In this document: one piece after another, positions 35,857-43,598 of the stretch
Layout: each line of letters begins with the position of its first letter
How positions within the stretch are numbered: position 1 is the stretch's first letter
NCBI RefSeq assembly: GCF_000245795.1
Contig: NZ_JH601133.1
Coordinates: 564,788-628,787, forward strand
Length of the DNA stretch: 64,000 nt
Direction of reading: 5' to 3'
Origin: Facklamia languida CCUG 37842
GTDB lineage: Bacteria; Bacillota; Bacilli; Lactobacillales; Aerococcaceae
The notes under the pieces: generated by a model
Seen by the model: the letters and a program-made list of their open reading frames with translations, nothing else
The model's database searches: none
What the model was told of the DNA's origin: nothing
Made by a program: the position numbers and the translations under genes

Positions 35857-35976
35857 AAAACACCGAATCGCTCACTCTGCTAAGGCAGGACCGCCGAGAG
35901 ACAATACCTTGTCCCGCAGATCCAAAGCGTCTGCACGTTGGCAGCCCCCCCTAAGCCTATAAGGATTCGATGTTTT
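35857..35976 (-). ncRNA. Structured multi-branch RNA element B (unknown)
   Basis: A 13-bp closing stem (35857-35869 with 35964-35976) encloses three clear hairpins: CTGC/GCAG near 35877-35888, GACAA/TTGTC at 35900-35913 and GCAGA/TCTGC at 35916-35934. One stem position is C-A on the plus strand but G-U on the minus strand. On the minus strand a T-run follows the stem. It lies 50 nt after the GTPase gene in a 371-nt gap whose remainder holds the znuC-type promoter. No known RNA family is recognised. Confidence 0.45.
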
Positions 35977-36024
35977 GATTGTTTATTTTAACTTTGCTTA
36001 ACCGCCTATCTCATAGGCAAACGT

Positions 36025-37245
36025 TTATCTGGATCGCTTTGATCGATCCAAAAAGGATTCAAACCAGTCCGGCAGGATTTCCTTGACCTTGTTCTGACCA
36101 CCCCGTTGACTCATCGCTTGCAATTGGCTTGAGAAATTACGGTTCATAAAGGTCTGTAATTCCTTTAAAGGAAATTCCTTTCCCTTTAGGTCGGCCAGCG
36201 CAACTTGCTTGAGGACTTCGATATACGAATAAGCCAAGGCCAAAGTCAAACTAGCTGCTGTCGTCCCGCTTACGACCCCTCCTTTGAAGGTTCCAACCCC
36301 AGGAATCAATTTAAGGGCGGATGATGCAAGATACTTACCCAATAAGGTTGTGCCGCTGGTGCCTCCGATTCCTGCTATGATCGAAAGAATCTGGGCCCGG
36401 TCAAGCGCCAGACCAAAAATGGAAGTAATTTGGGCAAGCATGGTAATTTGCATCGGGACCAATAAAGCAGAGTCAGCAATTGGAATTGGAATAAAGCCGA
36501 TACCAAAGGCGGATGAAATATAGGTGTGCGCCCAACTCCTAGCCTTTTTGACCTTTAGGTCAAGGTCTACTTGTTGGGCGTTGATAAAAGCCTCCTGCAC
36601 CTCATCCGGTAAGACCGCCATCGATTCTTGAACAACCCGATCGAGTCCAAAGGCTTGAATCCTTTGTCCTTGACCCAGCACAAAGTCTTGAGCTAAGACG
36701 GGAATCACCTTGGCCACACGCGGCAAGTGAGCCTGGATAGTCTCTTTAAAGCGGGTGACCTCTTCGCCAATCGCTTGGGTCAAGATGACCATTACAGGTA
36801 CCTGCTCGGTGAGCGCCTCGATCAGCGCCATTTCCTGAGGTTCAATTCGGGCCATGCTCGCATTAATGCAATAATAAACGAGATGAATGGCCTCTTTTTC
36901 ACCTTTAGCTTTTTGCTGTTGAATCAAGGATAGCAGCTGGTTCATGCTCTCCCTTTGCACGCTCGTATTCAACTCCAAGCCACGCGTGTCATAAAGGGTC
37001 ATGGGGATCCCTTCCTTGGTAATCTTGCGAATCCCCTGCGTGATGGGTAAGCCCACCCCTGTGTCCGCAATCTTCTCGCGAAACAAGGCATTAACCAGGG
37101 TGCTCTTGCCTGAACCAGTCTTACCCACCAGCAAGATATTGAGCGGAGGCATTTCAGAAACGGCCGACTGAGATTGTTGAAGGAGGTCTCCAGCTAAGCG
37201 TGTATCCACCTTAAAGGGATTAAACTTCTGCCAAAAGTTCATCAT
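36025..37245 (-). CDS. Membrane-associated GTPase with YcjF/DUF697-like C-terminus
   Basis: The N-terminal G domain has LLVGKTGSGKSTLVNALF (G1), a GVGLPITQGI switch region and TLYDTRGLEL (G3). The usual NKxD is replaced by ILTQAIG, a departure shared by some Era-like relatives. The C-terminal half has hydrophobic helices SSAFGIGFIPIPIADSALLVPMQ and SIIAGIGGTSGTTLLGKYLA, like DUF697 proteins. About 405 residues. Role unknown, perhaps envelope stress or ribosome-linked. Start is one of three consecutive codons; I use the ATG at 37245, six bases after GGAG. It follows the yugP-like gene. Confidence 0.8.
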   Translation of the reverse strand: MMNFWQKFNPFKVDTRLAGDLLQQSQSAVSEMPPLNILLVGKTGSGKSTLVNALFREKIADTGVGLPITQGIRKITKEGIPMTLYDTRGLELNTSVQRESMNQLLSLIQQQKAKGEKEAIHLVYYCINASMARIEPQEMALIEALTEQVPVMVILTQAIGEEVTRFKETIQAHLPRVAKVIPVLAQDFVLGQGQRIQAFGLDRVVQESMAVLPDEVQEAFINAQQVDLDLKVKKARSWAHTYISSAFGIGFIPIPIADSALLVPMQITMLAQITSIFGLALDRAQILSIIAGIGGTSGTTLLGKYLASSALKLIPGVGTFKGGVVSGTTAASLTLALAYSYIEVLKQVALADLKGKEFPLKELQTFMNRNFSSQLQAMSQRGGQNKVKEILPDWFESFLDRSKRSR

Positions 37246-37254
37246 CACCCACTC

Positions 37255-37950
37255 CTAATCTCTTCGACGGTTGGATAAAAGCACCAGACGGAAGATCTGC
37301 AAGGCTGTCGACAATGTCGCTGCAATATAGGTAAAGGCAGCAGCCCGTAGGACTTTTCGTGCTGCAGGAATTTCTTCACTTGAGAAAACCTGATAGGATT
37401 CTAATACATTCAAGGCGCGGCGGCTGGCATCAAATTCAACCGGCAAAGTCACGCATTGAAAAAGGAGGGCCAATGAAAGAGCAATAATCCCAATCGTCAC
37501 CAGCCCCATCATTTGCAAGATAAAACCTAAAATAATCAAGGGCATCCCAATGCTTGAACCAAATTGAGAAATTGGCACCAAGAAAGACCGCAACTTAAGC
37601 ATCGAATAACCTTCAGCGTCTTGAACAGCATGACCACACTCATGGGCAGCTACAGCGACAGCTGCAACCGAAGTTTCATTATAAGTAGCGTCTGACAAGC
37701 GCAAGATTTTCTCATTTGGGCTGTAATGATCGGTTAAGTTGCCAGGAACATGTTCAACCCGGACATCCTGAATCTGGCTAGCTTGCAGAATCGCTTCAGC
37801 TGCTTGCTTGCCGGTGACCTGCTTTATCGTTTGAAACTCACTATATTTAGCAAAAGTCGATTTCACCTTCCACTGGGCAAAGGCAACCAATGCCATGCCG
37901 ATAATAACTAGCAGATAGGTGGAATCAAAATAATAACCATAGGAACCCAT
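37255..37950 (-). CDS. Zinc metallopeptidase YugP-type
   Basis: This membrane-embedded zinc protease of the YugP family has the HExxH-type motif AAHECGHAVQDAEGY, an N-terminal membrane segment (YLLVIIGMALVAFAQW) and later hydrophobic segments (GMPLIILGFILQMMGLVTIGIIALSLALL). The DASRRALNVLESY region is characteristic. The ATG at 37950 has GGAG eight bases upstream, giving 231 residues. Substrates are unknown. It is cotranscribed with the GTPase gene. Confidence 0.9.
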   Translation of the reverse strand: MGSYGYYFDSTYLLVIIGMALVAFAQWKVKSTFAKYSEFQTIKQVTGKQAAEAILQASQIQDVRVEHVPGNLTDHYSPNEKILRLSDATYNETSVAAVAVAAHECGHAVQDAEGYSMLKLRSFLVPISQFGSSIGMPLIILGFILQMMGLVTIGIIALSLALLFQCVTLPVEFDASRRALNVLESYQVFSSEEIPAARKVLRAAAFTYIAATLSTALQIFRLVLLSNRRRD

Positions 37951-38070
37951 CGGATCCTCTCCTCTCAATCATGAAATTACTTTAATTCTATCAAACCTCT
38001 AATCAAAATACTATTAACAGCCCCCCTTTGATCGGTAGCGCCTTTATCGCACCTAGGTAAAAGATCATAC

Positions 38071-38102
38071 AAAAAAAGGGCCTGATAAGGGCCCTAAAAA
38101 AA
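38071..38102 (-). terminator. Terminator of uraA
   Basis: AGGGCC/GGCCCT stem with T-runs on both sides, so it can act on either strand; it ends the minus-strand uraA transcript. Confidence 0.85.
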
Positions 38103-38119
38103 TTTAAACCACGTCCATT

Positions 38120-39415
38120 CTACTCTTCAGATTTAGGTGAAGAAGACAAAATCAAATTCAAGATAATTCCGACCAAAGCACTTAAAGCGGTACCAGACAG
38201 CACAAAGGACCCGCCAAAATCTAGGACTGCCCCTCCTAAACCGATCACCAGCATAGCTGAAGCAATGATCAGGTTACGGGATTGGGAGAAATCAGTCCGA
38301 TCTTTAATTAAGACTTTCAAGCCATTACTCGCAATCACGCCATACAAGAGAATCGCCATCCCACCTATCACCGGAGTAGGAATTGTTGAAATCAAGGCAT
38401 TGAACTTCCCTAAGAAACTAGTTGCAATCGCAATCAGAGCCGCATTTCGGATCACATTAACGGAAGCAATGCGGGTCAATGCAATCACGCCAGTATTCTC
38501 ACCGTATGTTGTATTAGCTGGCCCTCCAATCAAAGCAGAAAGAAAGCTTGCTAGACCATCGCCCATCAAGGTCCGATGCAGACCTGGTTTTGAAATGAAA
38601 TTCTCACCGCAGATCTCACCTAAGACTACATGATCACCTGTATGTTCAGCAATTGTCACCAGAGCAATCGGCAGAATCGCCCAGGCTTCAGGCCCGAAGT
38701 AGAATTGGTAGTGTCCCCAATTCGCGATACCGGTCTTAAAGGGTAATGATAGGTCTGGCAATTGGAACCAAGCCGCTTCTAATACAGGAGTGAAATCAAC
38801 CAAGCCCAAGACCAAAGCCACCAAATAGCCACCCACTATCGCCACTAAAAATGGGATGACCCGCCAAAACCCCTTACCATAGACCTGCACAAAAACGGCA
38901 AATAATAAAGTAGAGATGGAAACGACCAGCTGTCTCCAATCGCCTTCGGCCACAAATCCTGCGTTAGTGACGGCAGACGATGCCAGCCCCAACCCGATCA
39001 CAATAATCATCGGTCCAATCACAATAGGAGGTAATAAACGATTTAGCCAGTCCGTTCCCGTCATTTTTATAATCGCCGCAATCACGACATACGCGATCCC
39101 AACTAGCATAATCCCTGTTTGTGCAGCTGAAATATCCCCTTCTCGCTGCTGCATGGCTAATGACATAGCTGTAATATAGGCAAATGAAGACCCTAGATAA
39201 ACAGGAACTTCCCCTTTTGTACATAAGATGTACACCAAGGTCCCAAGTCCACTGGCCAAGAGGGCCGTCGAGACAGAGAGACCCAAGATTAAGGGCACCA
39301 AAATGGTTGCCCCAAACATCGCAAAGACATGCTGAAAGCTCAGCAGTAAGCCCTTTAACAGAGACGGCTTGTCTTTTGGCTTTAAGAGCAGGTAAGACGT
39401 AGTTGAATTTTGCAT
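38120..39415 (-). CDS. uraA: Uracil permease
   Basis: A 431-residue nucleobase:cation symporter-2 protein that imports uracil. Hydrophobic segments number about 12-14. Family motifs are QHVFAMFGATILVPLILGL, the VTIAEHTGDHVVLGEI substrate-site helix and GGPANTTYGENTGVIALTRIASV. GGAG precedes the ATG. Expression is controlled by a PyrR-type attenuator in a 130-nt leader, which supports uracil over xanthine or urate as substrate. Confidence 0.95.
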   Translation of the reverse strand: MQNSTTSYLLLKPKDKPSLLKGLLLSFQHVFAMFGATILVPLILGLSVSTALLASGLGTLVYILCTKGEVPVYLGSSFAYITAMSLAMQQREGDISAAQTGIMLVGIAYVVIAAIIKMTGTDWLNRLLPPIVIGPMIIVIGLGLASSAVTNAGFVAEGDWRQLVVSISTLLFAVFVQVYGKGFWRVIPFLVAIVGGYLVALVLGLVDFTPVLEAAWFQLPDLSLPFKTGIANWGHYQFYFGPEAWAILPIALVTIAEHTGDHVVLGEICGENFISKPGLHRTLMGDGLASFLSALIGGPANTTYGENTGVIALTRIASVNVIRNAALIAIATSFLGKFNALISTIPTPVIGGMAILLYGVIASNGLKVLIKDRTDFSQSRNLIIASAMLVIGLGGAVLDFGGSFVLSGTALSALVGIILNLILSSSPKSEE

Positions 39416-39446
39416 AGAGATTCTCCTTTTCTTATGTTTTGGGCAT

Positions 39447-39571
39447 AAAAAATAGCCCTCTTTTGAAAATAAGGGCTTAGAATCAAATGAGACTTTTGTG
39501 CCCTCTCTGGAGCACTTTAAAAGACCTTAATTTCTACCAAGCATTCTACCACACCCACCTCTTAATGTCAG
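39447..39571 (-). promoter_or_regulatory. uraA promoter and PyrR-dependent transcription attenuator
   Basis: Promoter: CTGACA (39566-39571), 17 nt, TAGAAT (39543-39548). The leader then holds the PyrR-binding hairpin GTGCTCCAGAGAGGGCAC (39498-39515), which contains the consensus TCCAGAGAGG loop. An intrinsic terminator follows (stem AGCCCT/AGGGCT, 39454-39477, with a T-run to 39447). PyrR with UMP should bind the first hairpin and permit termination. pyrR itself is not in the window. Confidence 0.85.
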
Positions 39572-39617
39572 TACTTTATATGAATTAATAGGGGATTTGC
39601 TATACGCAAATAAAAAA

Positions 39618-39656
39618 GGAGGCGATCCCAATGCTTAATCAAAGGAGACCGCCCTC
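39618..39656 (-). terminator. Terminator of the DUF218 gene; member of a repeated hairpin family
   Basis: On the minus strand GGCGGTCTCC pairs with GGGATCGCC across a loop TTTGATTAAGCATT and is followed by TCCTTTTTT. The loop and flanks match both arms of the element at 48247-48359 at roughly three quarters of positions. Confidence 0.75.
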
Positions 39657-39666
39657 GCACTTAAAC

Positions 39667-40386
39667 TTACCAGCGAGATTCTAAGTCAGATTTCCGATTC
39701 GTTAAATCACCACTCTGGCTGAAATCAATCGCATAGTCTTTCTCTGAGGCTTCTTGGAGGGGAAGATTCAAATGGGTGCTCAGGAAATCCTTAATGCGGG
39801 CGAGTACTTCTCTTGCCTCGCGGTAGGCCTGATTATGTTTCCGATCGGCAGCCGGGACCCCTACCGCTTGGATGCCAAGCGCCCTGGCTAGCATCAAGGC
39901 TCTCGGTAAGTGATACCTTTGGGTCACGATAACTGCTTTATCTTGCTGATGAACGGTCTTCAGCCGCTTTAAGGACTGATAAGTCGAATAACCCGCATGG
40001 TCTAAATAGATTTGGCTAGAAGGAAGGCCATGGTCTTCTAAATACTGCTTCATGACCAGCACCTCATTATAATTATCTTCCTTATGGTCTCCAGACATAA
40101 TCAGGGGATGGCGAGGGTTCCTTTGATAGATCTCAAGGGTCTTATCCAATCGATTGGCGAGGATTGGACTGGGAAGTTGATTATTAATCACGCCCGCTCC
40201 TAAAGTTAGGACCGGAACATGGTCATCCAGCCAATCCATTTCTGATAATTCTTGGACGGTGATGATTTGACGCTCCGCGGTAAAGAGGACCCATCCATTA
40301 ATCAGGACGACTAAACATGACCCCACAAGCAAAAGCCCGCCCAATGATTTAACTATTTTTAAGGCTATTTCGAATATCATGCCCAT
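39667..40386 (-). CDS. SanA/YdcF-type DUF218 membrane protein
   Basis: An N-terminal membrane segment (LLLVGSCLVVLINGWVLF) precedes a DUF218 domain facing outside. Conserved parts are LTLGAGVINNQLPSPILANRLDKTLEIY, MSGDHKEDNYNEVLVMKQYL, HAGYSTYQSLKR and VTQRYHLPRALMLARALG. Such proteins are linked to envelope barrier function, and the enzymatic activity is not established. I use the ATG at 40386, preceded by AGAGGTGG. Appears monocistronic with its own terminator. Confidence 0.85.
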   Translation of the reverse strand: MGMIFEIALKIVKSLGGLLLVGSCLVVLINGWVLFTAERQIITVQELSEMDWLDDHVPVLTLGAGVINNQLPSPILANRLDKTLEIYQRNPRHPLIMSGDHKEDNYNEVLVMKQYLEDHGLPSSQIYLDHAGYSTYQSLKRLKTVHQQDKAVIVTQRYHLPRALMLARALGIQAVGVPAADRKHNQAYREAREVLARIKDFLSTHLNLPLQEASEKDYAIDFSQSGDLTNRKSDLESRW

Positions 40387-40553
40387 CCTATCCACCTCTT
40401 TACTCAATTTAATGGTCCTATCTTAACAAAGGGCTGACAGAGAAAGCAAATCCCATCCCCCATTCCAGCCAATAATAATTGTTATACTTTTGTTACCTAC
40501 TGCGAGGATATTTCTGATAGAATGTGAGAACAACTTGACAAAGGAGCCCTTGA

Positions 40554-41174
40554 ATGATTAAAAAAATATCTTTACCTGTAATTCTCTTATTTCTAACCGG
40601 CTGTCACTTATTCTCAAAGGATCAAGAGCCTTCGCCTGCGACTAGCCAAGAAAGCACAACAACGACCGTCCTTGTCGATCAGTCAACGGACCGGACCTTC
40701 CTGAATGAAAAACTTGACGAAAAGGCCGACTATCCTGAGCTGACCCTCCCAAAAAATGCCCCTCAAGACTTAAACCAAGCTATCCAAGTCTACTATCAAG
40801 AGAAATTCACACAAACTCAGAAAGAAAACAGTCAGAAACCCTTAACCCAATCTCAACTAAAGGCACTTAAAAAAAGCCTGAATACAGAAGAAGAATTAAA
40901 GGAGCTCGATCTGGCAGTCGATCAATCCCAGCTTAAAATTGGCTCGGATACGCTTTACGTGCCCCGCCTAATTGTCCCAATGAGGTATTCACAGGCTGAA
41001 AAGAAATGCCAAGATAATGACACGAAAATGATCAATGCGGCTTTGAGCGAATTAGGCAACCGTCTTCTCATTGTCGCTTACTACGATGAGGCCGAACAAA
41101 TCTTGCGGCCTATGCACTTAGTGAATTCGACTGAGTCCCTTTATTTTGATGATGCACAAGCCGAAGATCAATAA
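40554..41174 (+). CDS. Predicted lipoprotein, function unknown
   Basis: The signal ends in a lipobox LTGC with Cys17, so the mature protein should be lipid-anchored outside. The 206 residues have a Ser/Thr-rich stretch (ATSQESTTTTVLV) and a globular part ending with VPMRYSQAEKKCQDNDTKM and LLIVAYYDEAEQILRPMHL. No family is recognised. AGGAG lies before the ATG and a strong terminator follows. Confidence 0.75.
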   Translation: MIKKISLPVILLFLTGCHLFSKDQEPSPATSQESTTTTVLVDQSTDRTFLNEKLDEKADYPELTLPKNAPQDLNQAIQVYYQEKFTQTQKENSQKPLTQSQLKALKKSLNTEEELKELDLAVDQSQLKIGSDTLYVPRLIVPMRYSQAEKKCQDNDTKMINAALSELGNRLLIVAYYDEAEQILRPMHLVNSTESLYFDDAQAEDQ

Positions 41175-41182
41175 TAAAACTT

Positions 41183-41228
41183 AAGCAACCAGCTCTCTAT
41201 TTAGAAGTGACTGGTTGCTTATTTTTTC
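41183..41228 (+). terminator. Terminator of the lipoprotein gene
   Basis: The 10-bp stem AAGCAACCAG/CTGGTTGCTT is followed by ATTTTTT. Confidence 0.9.
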
Positions 41229-41235
41229 TAAAGGC

Positions 41236-42525
41236 TTAGTCTTGCTTCATATCGTCTTGCTTGGACTGGTTCTGTCGGTAACGCCCTACCAACTGAGGGC
41301 TAATCATAATCTGTTGTTGACTGAGTTTGTCTACAATGTCCTCATTCGTGAGGGGCCCCTTGGCTTGACTGAGGATGGATTGGATATTGGCTTGAATATT
41401 CAGAGCAGACAAACCACTTCGTCCAACCTTGCCGGAAACATTGATAAAGTCATTAAAGGCATAAACAACATTACCAATCTTCAAATGCTTATTCATCACG
41501 ACCAGACGCGTAATCGACACAGGCAAGTTCAATGAATTGGCAATCTCCTTCAATAACAAGGGTTGAGGATGGGCCTGTTCGCCCTTGAAGAAGTCGATTT
41601 GTTGGTCCACGATCATCCGAGCGACTGCCAACATCAAGGCCTCACGAATCTTGAGGCACTCCGATACATCCTCATACATTTTTTGATGCATCTGAATATA
41701 GTTCATGAGCTCCGCATCTTGCCTAGCTGACATCTCGTCATAATAGACTTGGTTGAAGCGAAGTTTCGGGTGATATTGCCGGTTATAGACCACTTGCAAA
41801 CCCTCCTTCTCCTGAACAACTTGGACATCCGGAATTAATTGATCCTGGTGGGGCCGGTCGAATAAAGAGGCTGGTTCTGGACGAAGGGTCTGATAGTAAG
41901 CAACACACGCTTGAATCGTTGGGTCGGATAGGCCCGACTGCTGGGCAATTGCTTGATAGTCCTCCCGCTCTAATTCTTCAAAATAATCCGCTAACAATTG
42001 ATAACTCGCTTCTGGCGCATGGGAATCTTGTTCGGTCTGTAGCATCAAGCATTGCTGGAGGTCATAGGCCGCTAGACCAGCTGGTTCTAGCTGCTGCAAA
42101 AGCGTTATCGCATCCAAGACCATGATGGGATCCTTTTGAAACTTTAAGGCCAAATCTTGATAAGACTGTGGCAGATAGCCACGCTCATCCAGTTCATCAA
42201 CCAGATCCATCATAATATCTCGAATCGGGGTCTGGCGATAGAGCATAATTTGTTCATAAATAAACGTTTCAAGATCCTGAGCGACACTAGGACCCGTTTG
42301 GTCCGATCCTGAATGGACTGAGACCACCTGATTCACCGTCCGCGTCATATCTGAAACACGCCGCTCCATTGGATAATCAAATTCAATAAAGGGATTCTCA
42401 ATTAATCGGTCCTCAAAATAGAAAGTAAGCTGCTCCCCATTCAGTTCTAACAAATCCAATAATCGAGGATGACTGAGGATCTGGTCTTTGGTATAGTCTG
42501 CAGGTTTTCTTATTCCACTTTGCAT
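41236..42525 (-). CDS. rpoN: RNA polymerase sigma-54 factor, divergent
   Basis: Sigma-54 directs transcription from -24/-12 promoters with activator ATPases, in Firmicutes often for PTS operons. The N-terminal region I ends in the typical LIENPFIEF. The core-binding part has LEPAGLAAYDLQQCLMLQ and IPDVQVVQEKEGLQVVYN. The DNA-binding end is degraded: the HTH reads LKEIANSLNLPVSITRLVVMNKHL where STVSR is usual. The RpoN box at 409-418 is SPQLVGRYRQ instead of ARRTVAKYRE. Length is 429. The gene is intact, so altered promoter recognition or partial decay are both possible. Confidence 0.85.
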   Translation of the reverse strand: MQSGIRKPADYTKDQILSHPRLLDLLELNGEQLTFYFEDRLIENPFIEFDYPMERRVSDMTRTVNQVVSVHSGSDQTGPSVAQDLETFIYEQIMLYRQTPIRDIMMDLVDELDERGYLPQSYQDLALKFQKDPIMVLDAITLLQQLEPAGLAAYDLQQCLMLQTEQDSHAPEASYQLLADYFEELEREDYQAIAQQSGLSDPTIQACVAYYQTLRPEPASLFDRPHQDQLIPDVQVVQEKEGLQVVYNRQYHPKLRFNQVYYDEMSARQDAELMNYIQMHQKMYEDVSECLKIREALMLAVARMIVDQQIDFFKGEQAHPQPLLLKEIANSLNLPVSITRLVVMNKHLKIGNVVYAFNDFINVSGKVGRSGLSALNIQANIQSILSQAKGPLTNEDIVDKLSQQQIMISPQLVGRYRQNQSKQDDMKQD

Positions 42526-42554
42526 TTTTTCACCTTCTCTCTTAACTCCTCTTT

Positions 42555-42576
42555 ATTATACAGAATACGTTTTCAC
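42555..42576 (-). promoter_or_regulatory. rpoN promoter -10 and overlapping cre-like site
   Basis: TATAAT at 42555-42560 is directly preceded by GTGAAAACGTATTCT (42562-42576), which fits the CcpA cre consensus at all positions but the first. TTGACA lies too far upstream (23-nt spacer) to be a normal -35. Confidence 0.5.
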
Positions 42577-42592
42577 CCGTCTATGTCAAAAT

Positions 42593-42622
42593 ACCTCCTA
42601 CTATTTAATCAATAGAGGAGGT
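42593..42622 (-). terminator. Terminator of the ypfJ-like gene
   Basis: ACCTCCT/AGGAGGT stem, extended by AT pairs, followed by ATTTTG on the minus strand, 11 nt after the stop codon. Confidence 0.7.
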
Positions 42623-42632
42623 TGTTAAACCC

Positions 42633-43580
42633 TTAATCAATCGTCGCAGAAAAGGTGTCTGCTTGTTCGAAGGATCCTTTATATTGATAACCACGCGCAA
42701 ACCATTCTTGTCGCTGCTTAGAAGTCCCGTGTGTAAAGGAATCGGGGACAACATAGCCATAATTCTCCTTCTGCAAGGTATCATCCCCGACAGAATGGAC
42801 TGCTTGCAAGGCTTCATCTAAGTCTCCCTGCTCTAAGACGCCTTGCTCCTCAGCAAACCGCGCCCAGCCCCCAGCAAAATAATCGGCTTGTAATTCTAAA
42901 CGTACGGTTAATTGATTTTGCATCGAAGGCTTGCGACGAATCGTTGCTTGAAATTGATCCATCGTCCCCACTAACTGCTGGACATGATGTCCGACCTCAT
43001 GCGCTAAAACATAAGCCATGGCAAAGTCGCCCGGTGCACCATACTTATTAGCTAACTCCCGCATAAAACTCAAATCAATATACACAGACTGGTCAGCTGG
43101 ACAATAGAAAGGACCCGCAGTGCTTTCGCCAAAACCACACCCACCTGTCATGGTTCCTTCATTATAAATGACGAGTTTTGGTGGGGTATAGTTTAAGTTG
43201 TTAGCTTGAAACTGTTTTGTCCAATAATCTTCAGTGCTTGCTAAGACGGCACTCAAGAAATCTGCTTCTTTATCGGTCGCTTGATCTTTCGATACTTGAC
43301 CTTGCCGGGTCTCTTGTTGGGTTATTTCAGAGTTGCTGGGGTTCTGAGTCAAACCACCATTGAATAGGCCACTTCCTCCTCCGATGAAGAAGAGGGCTAA
43401 GAGAAGAATCAGGATCCACTTGCCCCTACCTCTAGACATCAAGAGCATTAGAATAAGGTTTCCCAGTCCTCCGCCACCTCTGCGGCCAGGAAACATCCCT
43501 CGACCAGCCCCTCGCATGCTGGGGCGCTCACCGCGCCGGTCTTCCACGTTTCGACTTCTTCTCATGTCTTCCCATTTCAT
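42633..43580 (-). CDS. Neutral zinc metallopeptidase, YpfJ type
   Basis: A membrane-anchored predicted zinc protease of the YpfJ/KPN_02809 family. The N-terminus is arginine- and glycine-rich and followed by one membrane segment (WILILLLALFFIGGGSGLF). The catalytic motif is VLAHEVGHHVQQLVG; GCGFGESTAGPFYCPADQSVYIDLSF and LELQADYFAGGWA supply the other family hallmarks. Length 315 is normal. Substrate unknown. It follows the cardiolipin synthase gene by 18 bp. Confidence 0.9.
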   Translation of the reverse strand: MKWEDMRRSRNVEDRRGERPSMRGAGRGMFPGRRGGGGLGNLILMLLMSRGRGKWILILLLALFFIGGGSGLFNGGLTQNPSNSEITQQETRQGQVSKDQATDKEADFLSAVLASTEDYWTKQFQANNLNYTPPKLVIYNEGTMTGGCGFGESTAGPFYCPADQSVYIDLSFMRELANKYGAPGDFAMAYVLAHEVGHHVQQLVGTMDQFQATIRRKPSMQNQLTVRLELQADYFAGGWARFAEEQGVLEQGDLDEALQAVHSVGDDTLQKENYGYVVPDSFTHGTSKQRQEWFARGYQYKGSFEQADTFSATID

Positions 43581-43598
43581 CTCAAATCTTCCTTTCTT

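Noticed and set aside
35880-35915. T-box-like stretch GGCAGGACCGCCGAGAG on the plus strand
   Set aside because: It has four to five mismatches to the T-box core, there is no downstream plus-strand gene, and stem pairing favours the minus strand.
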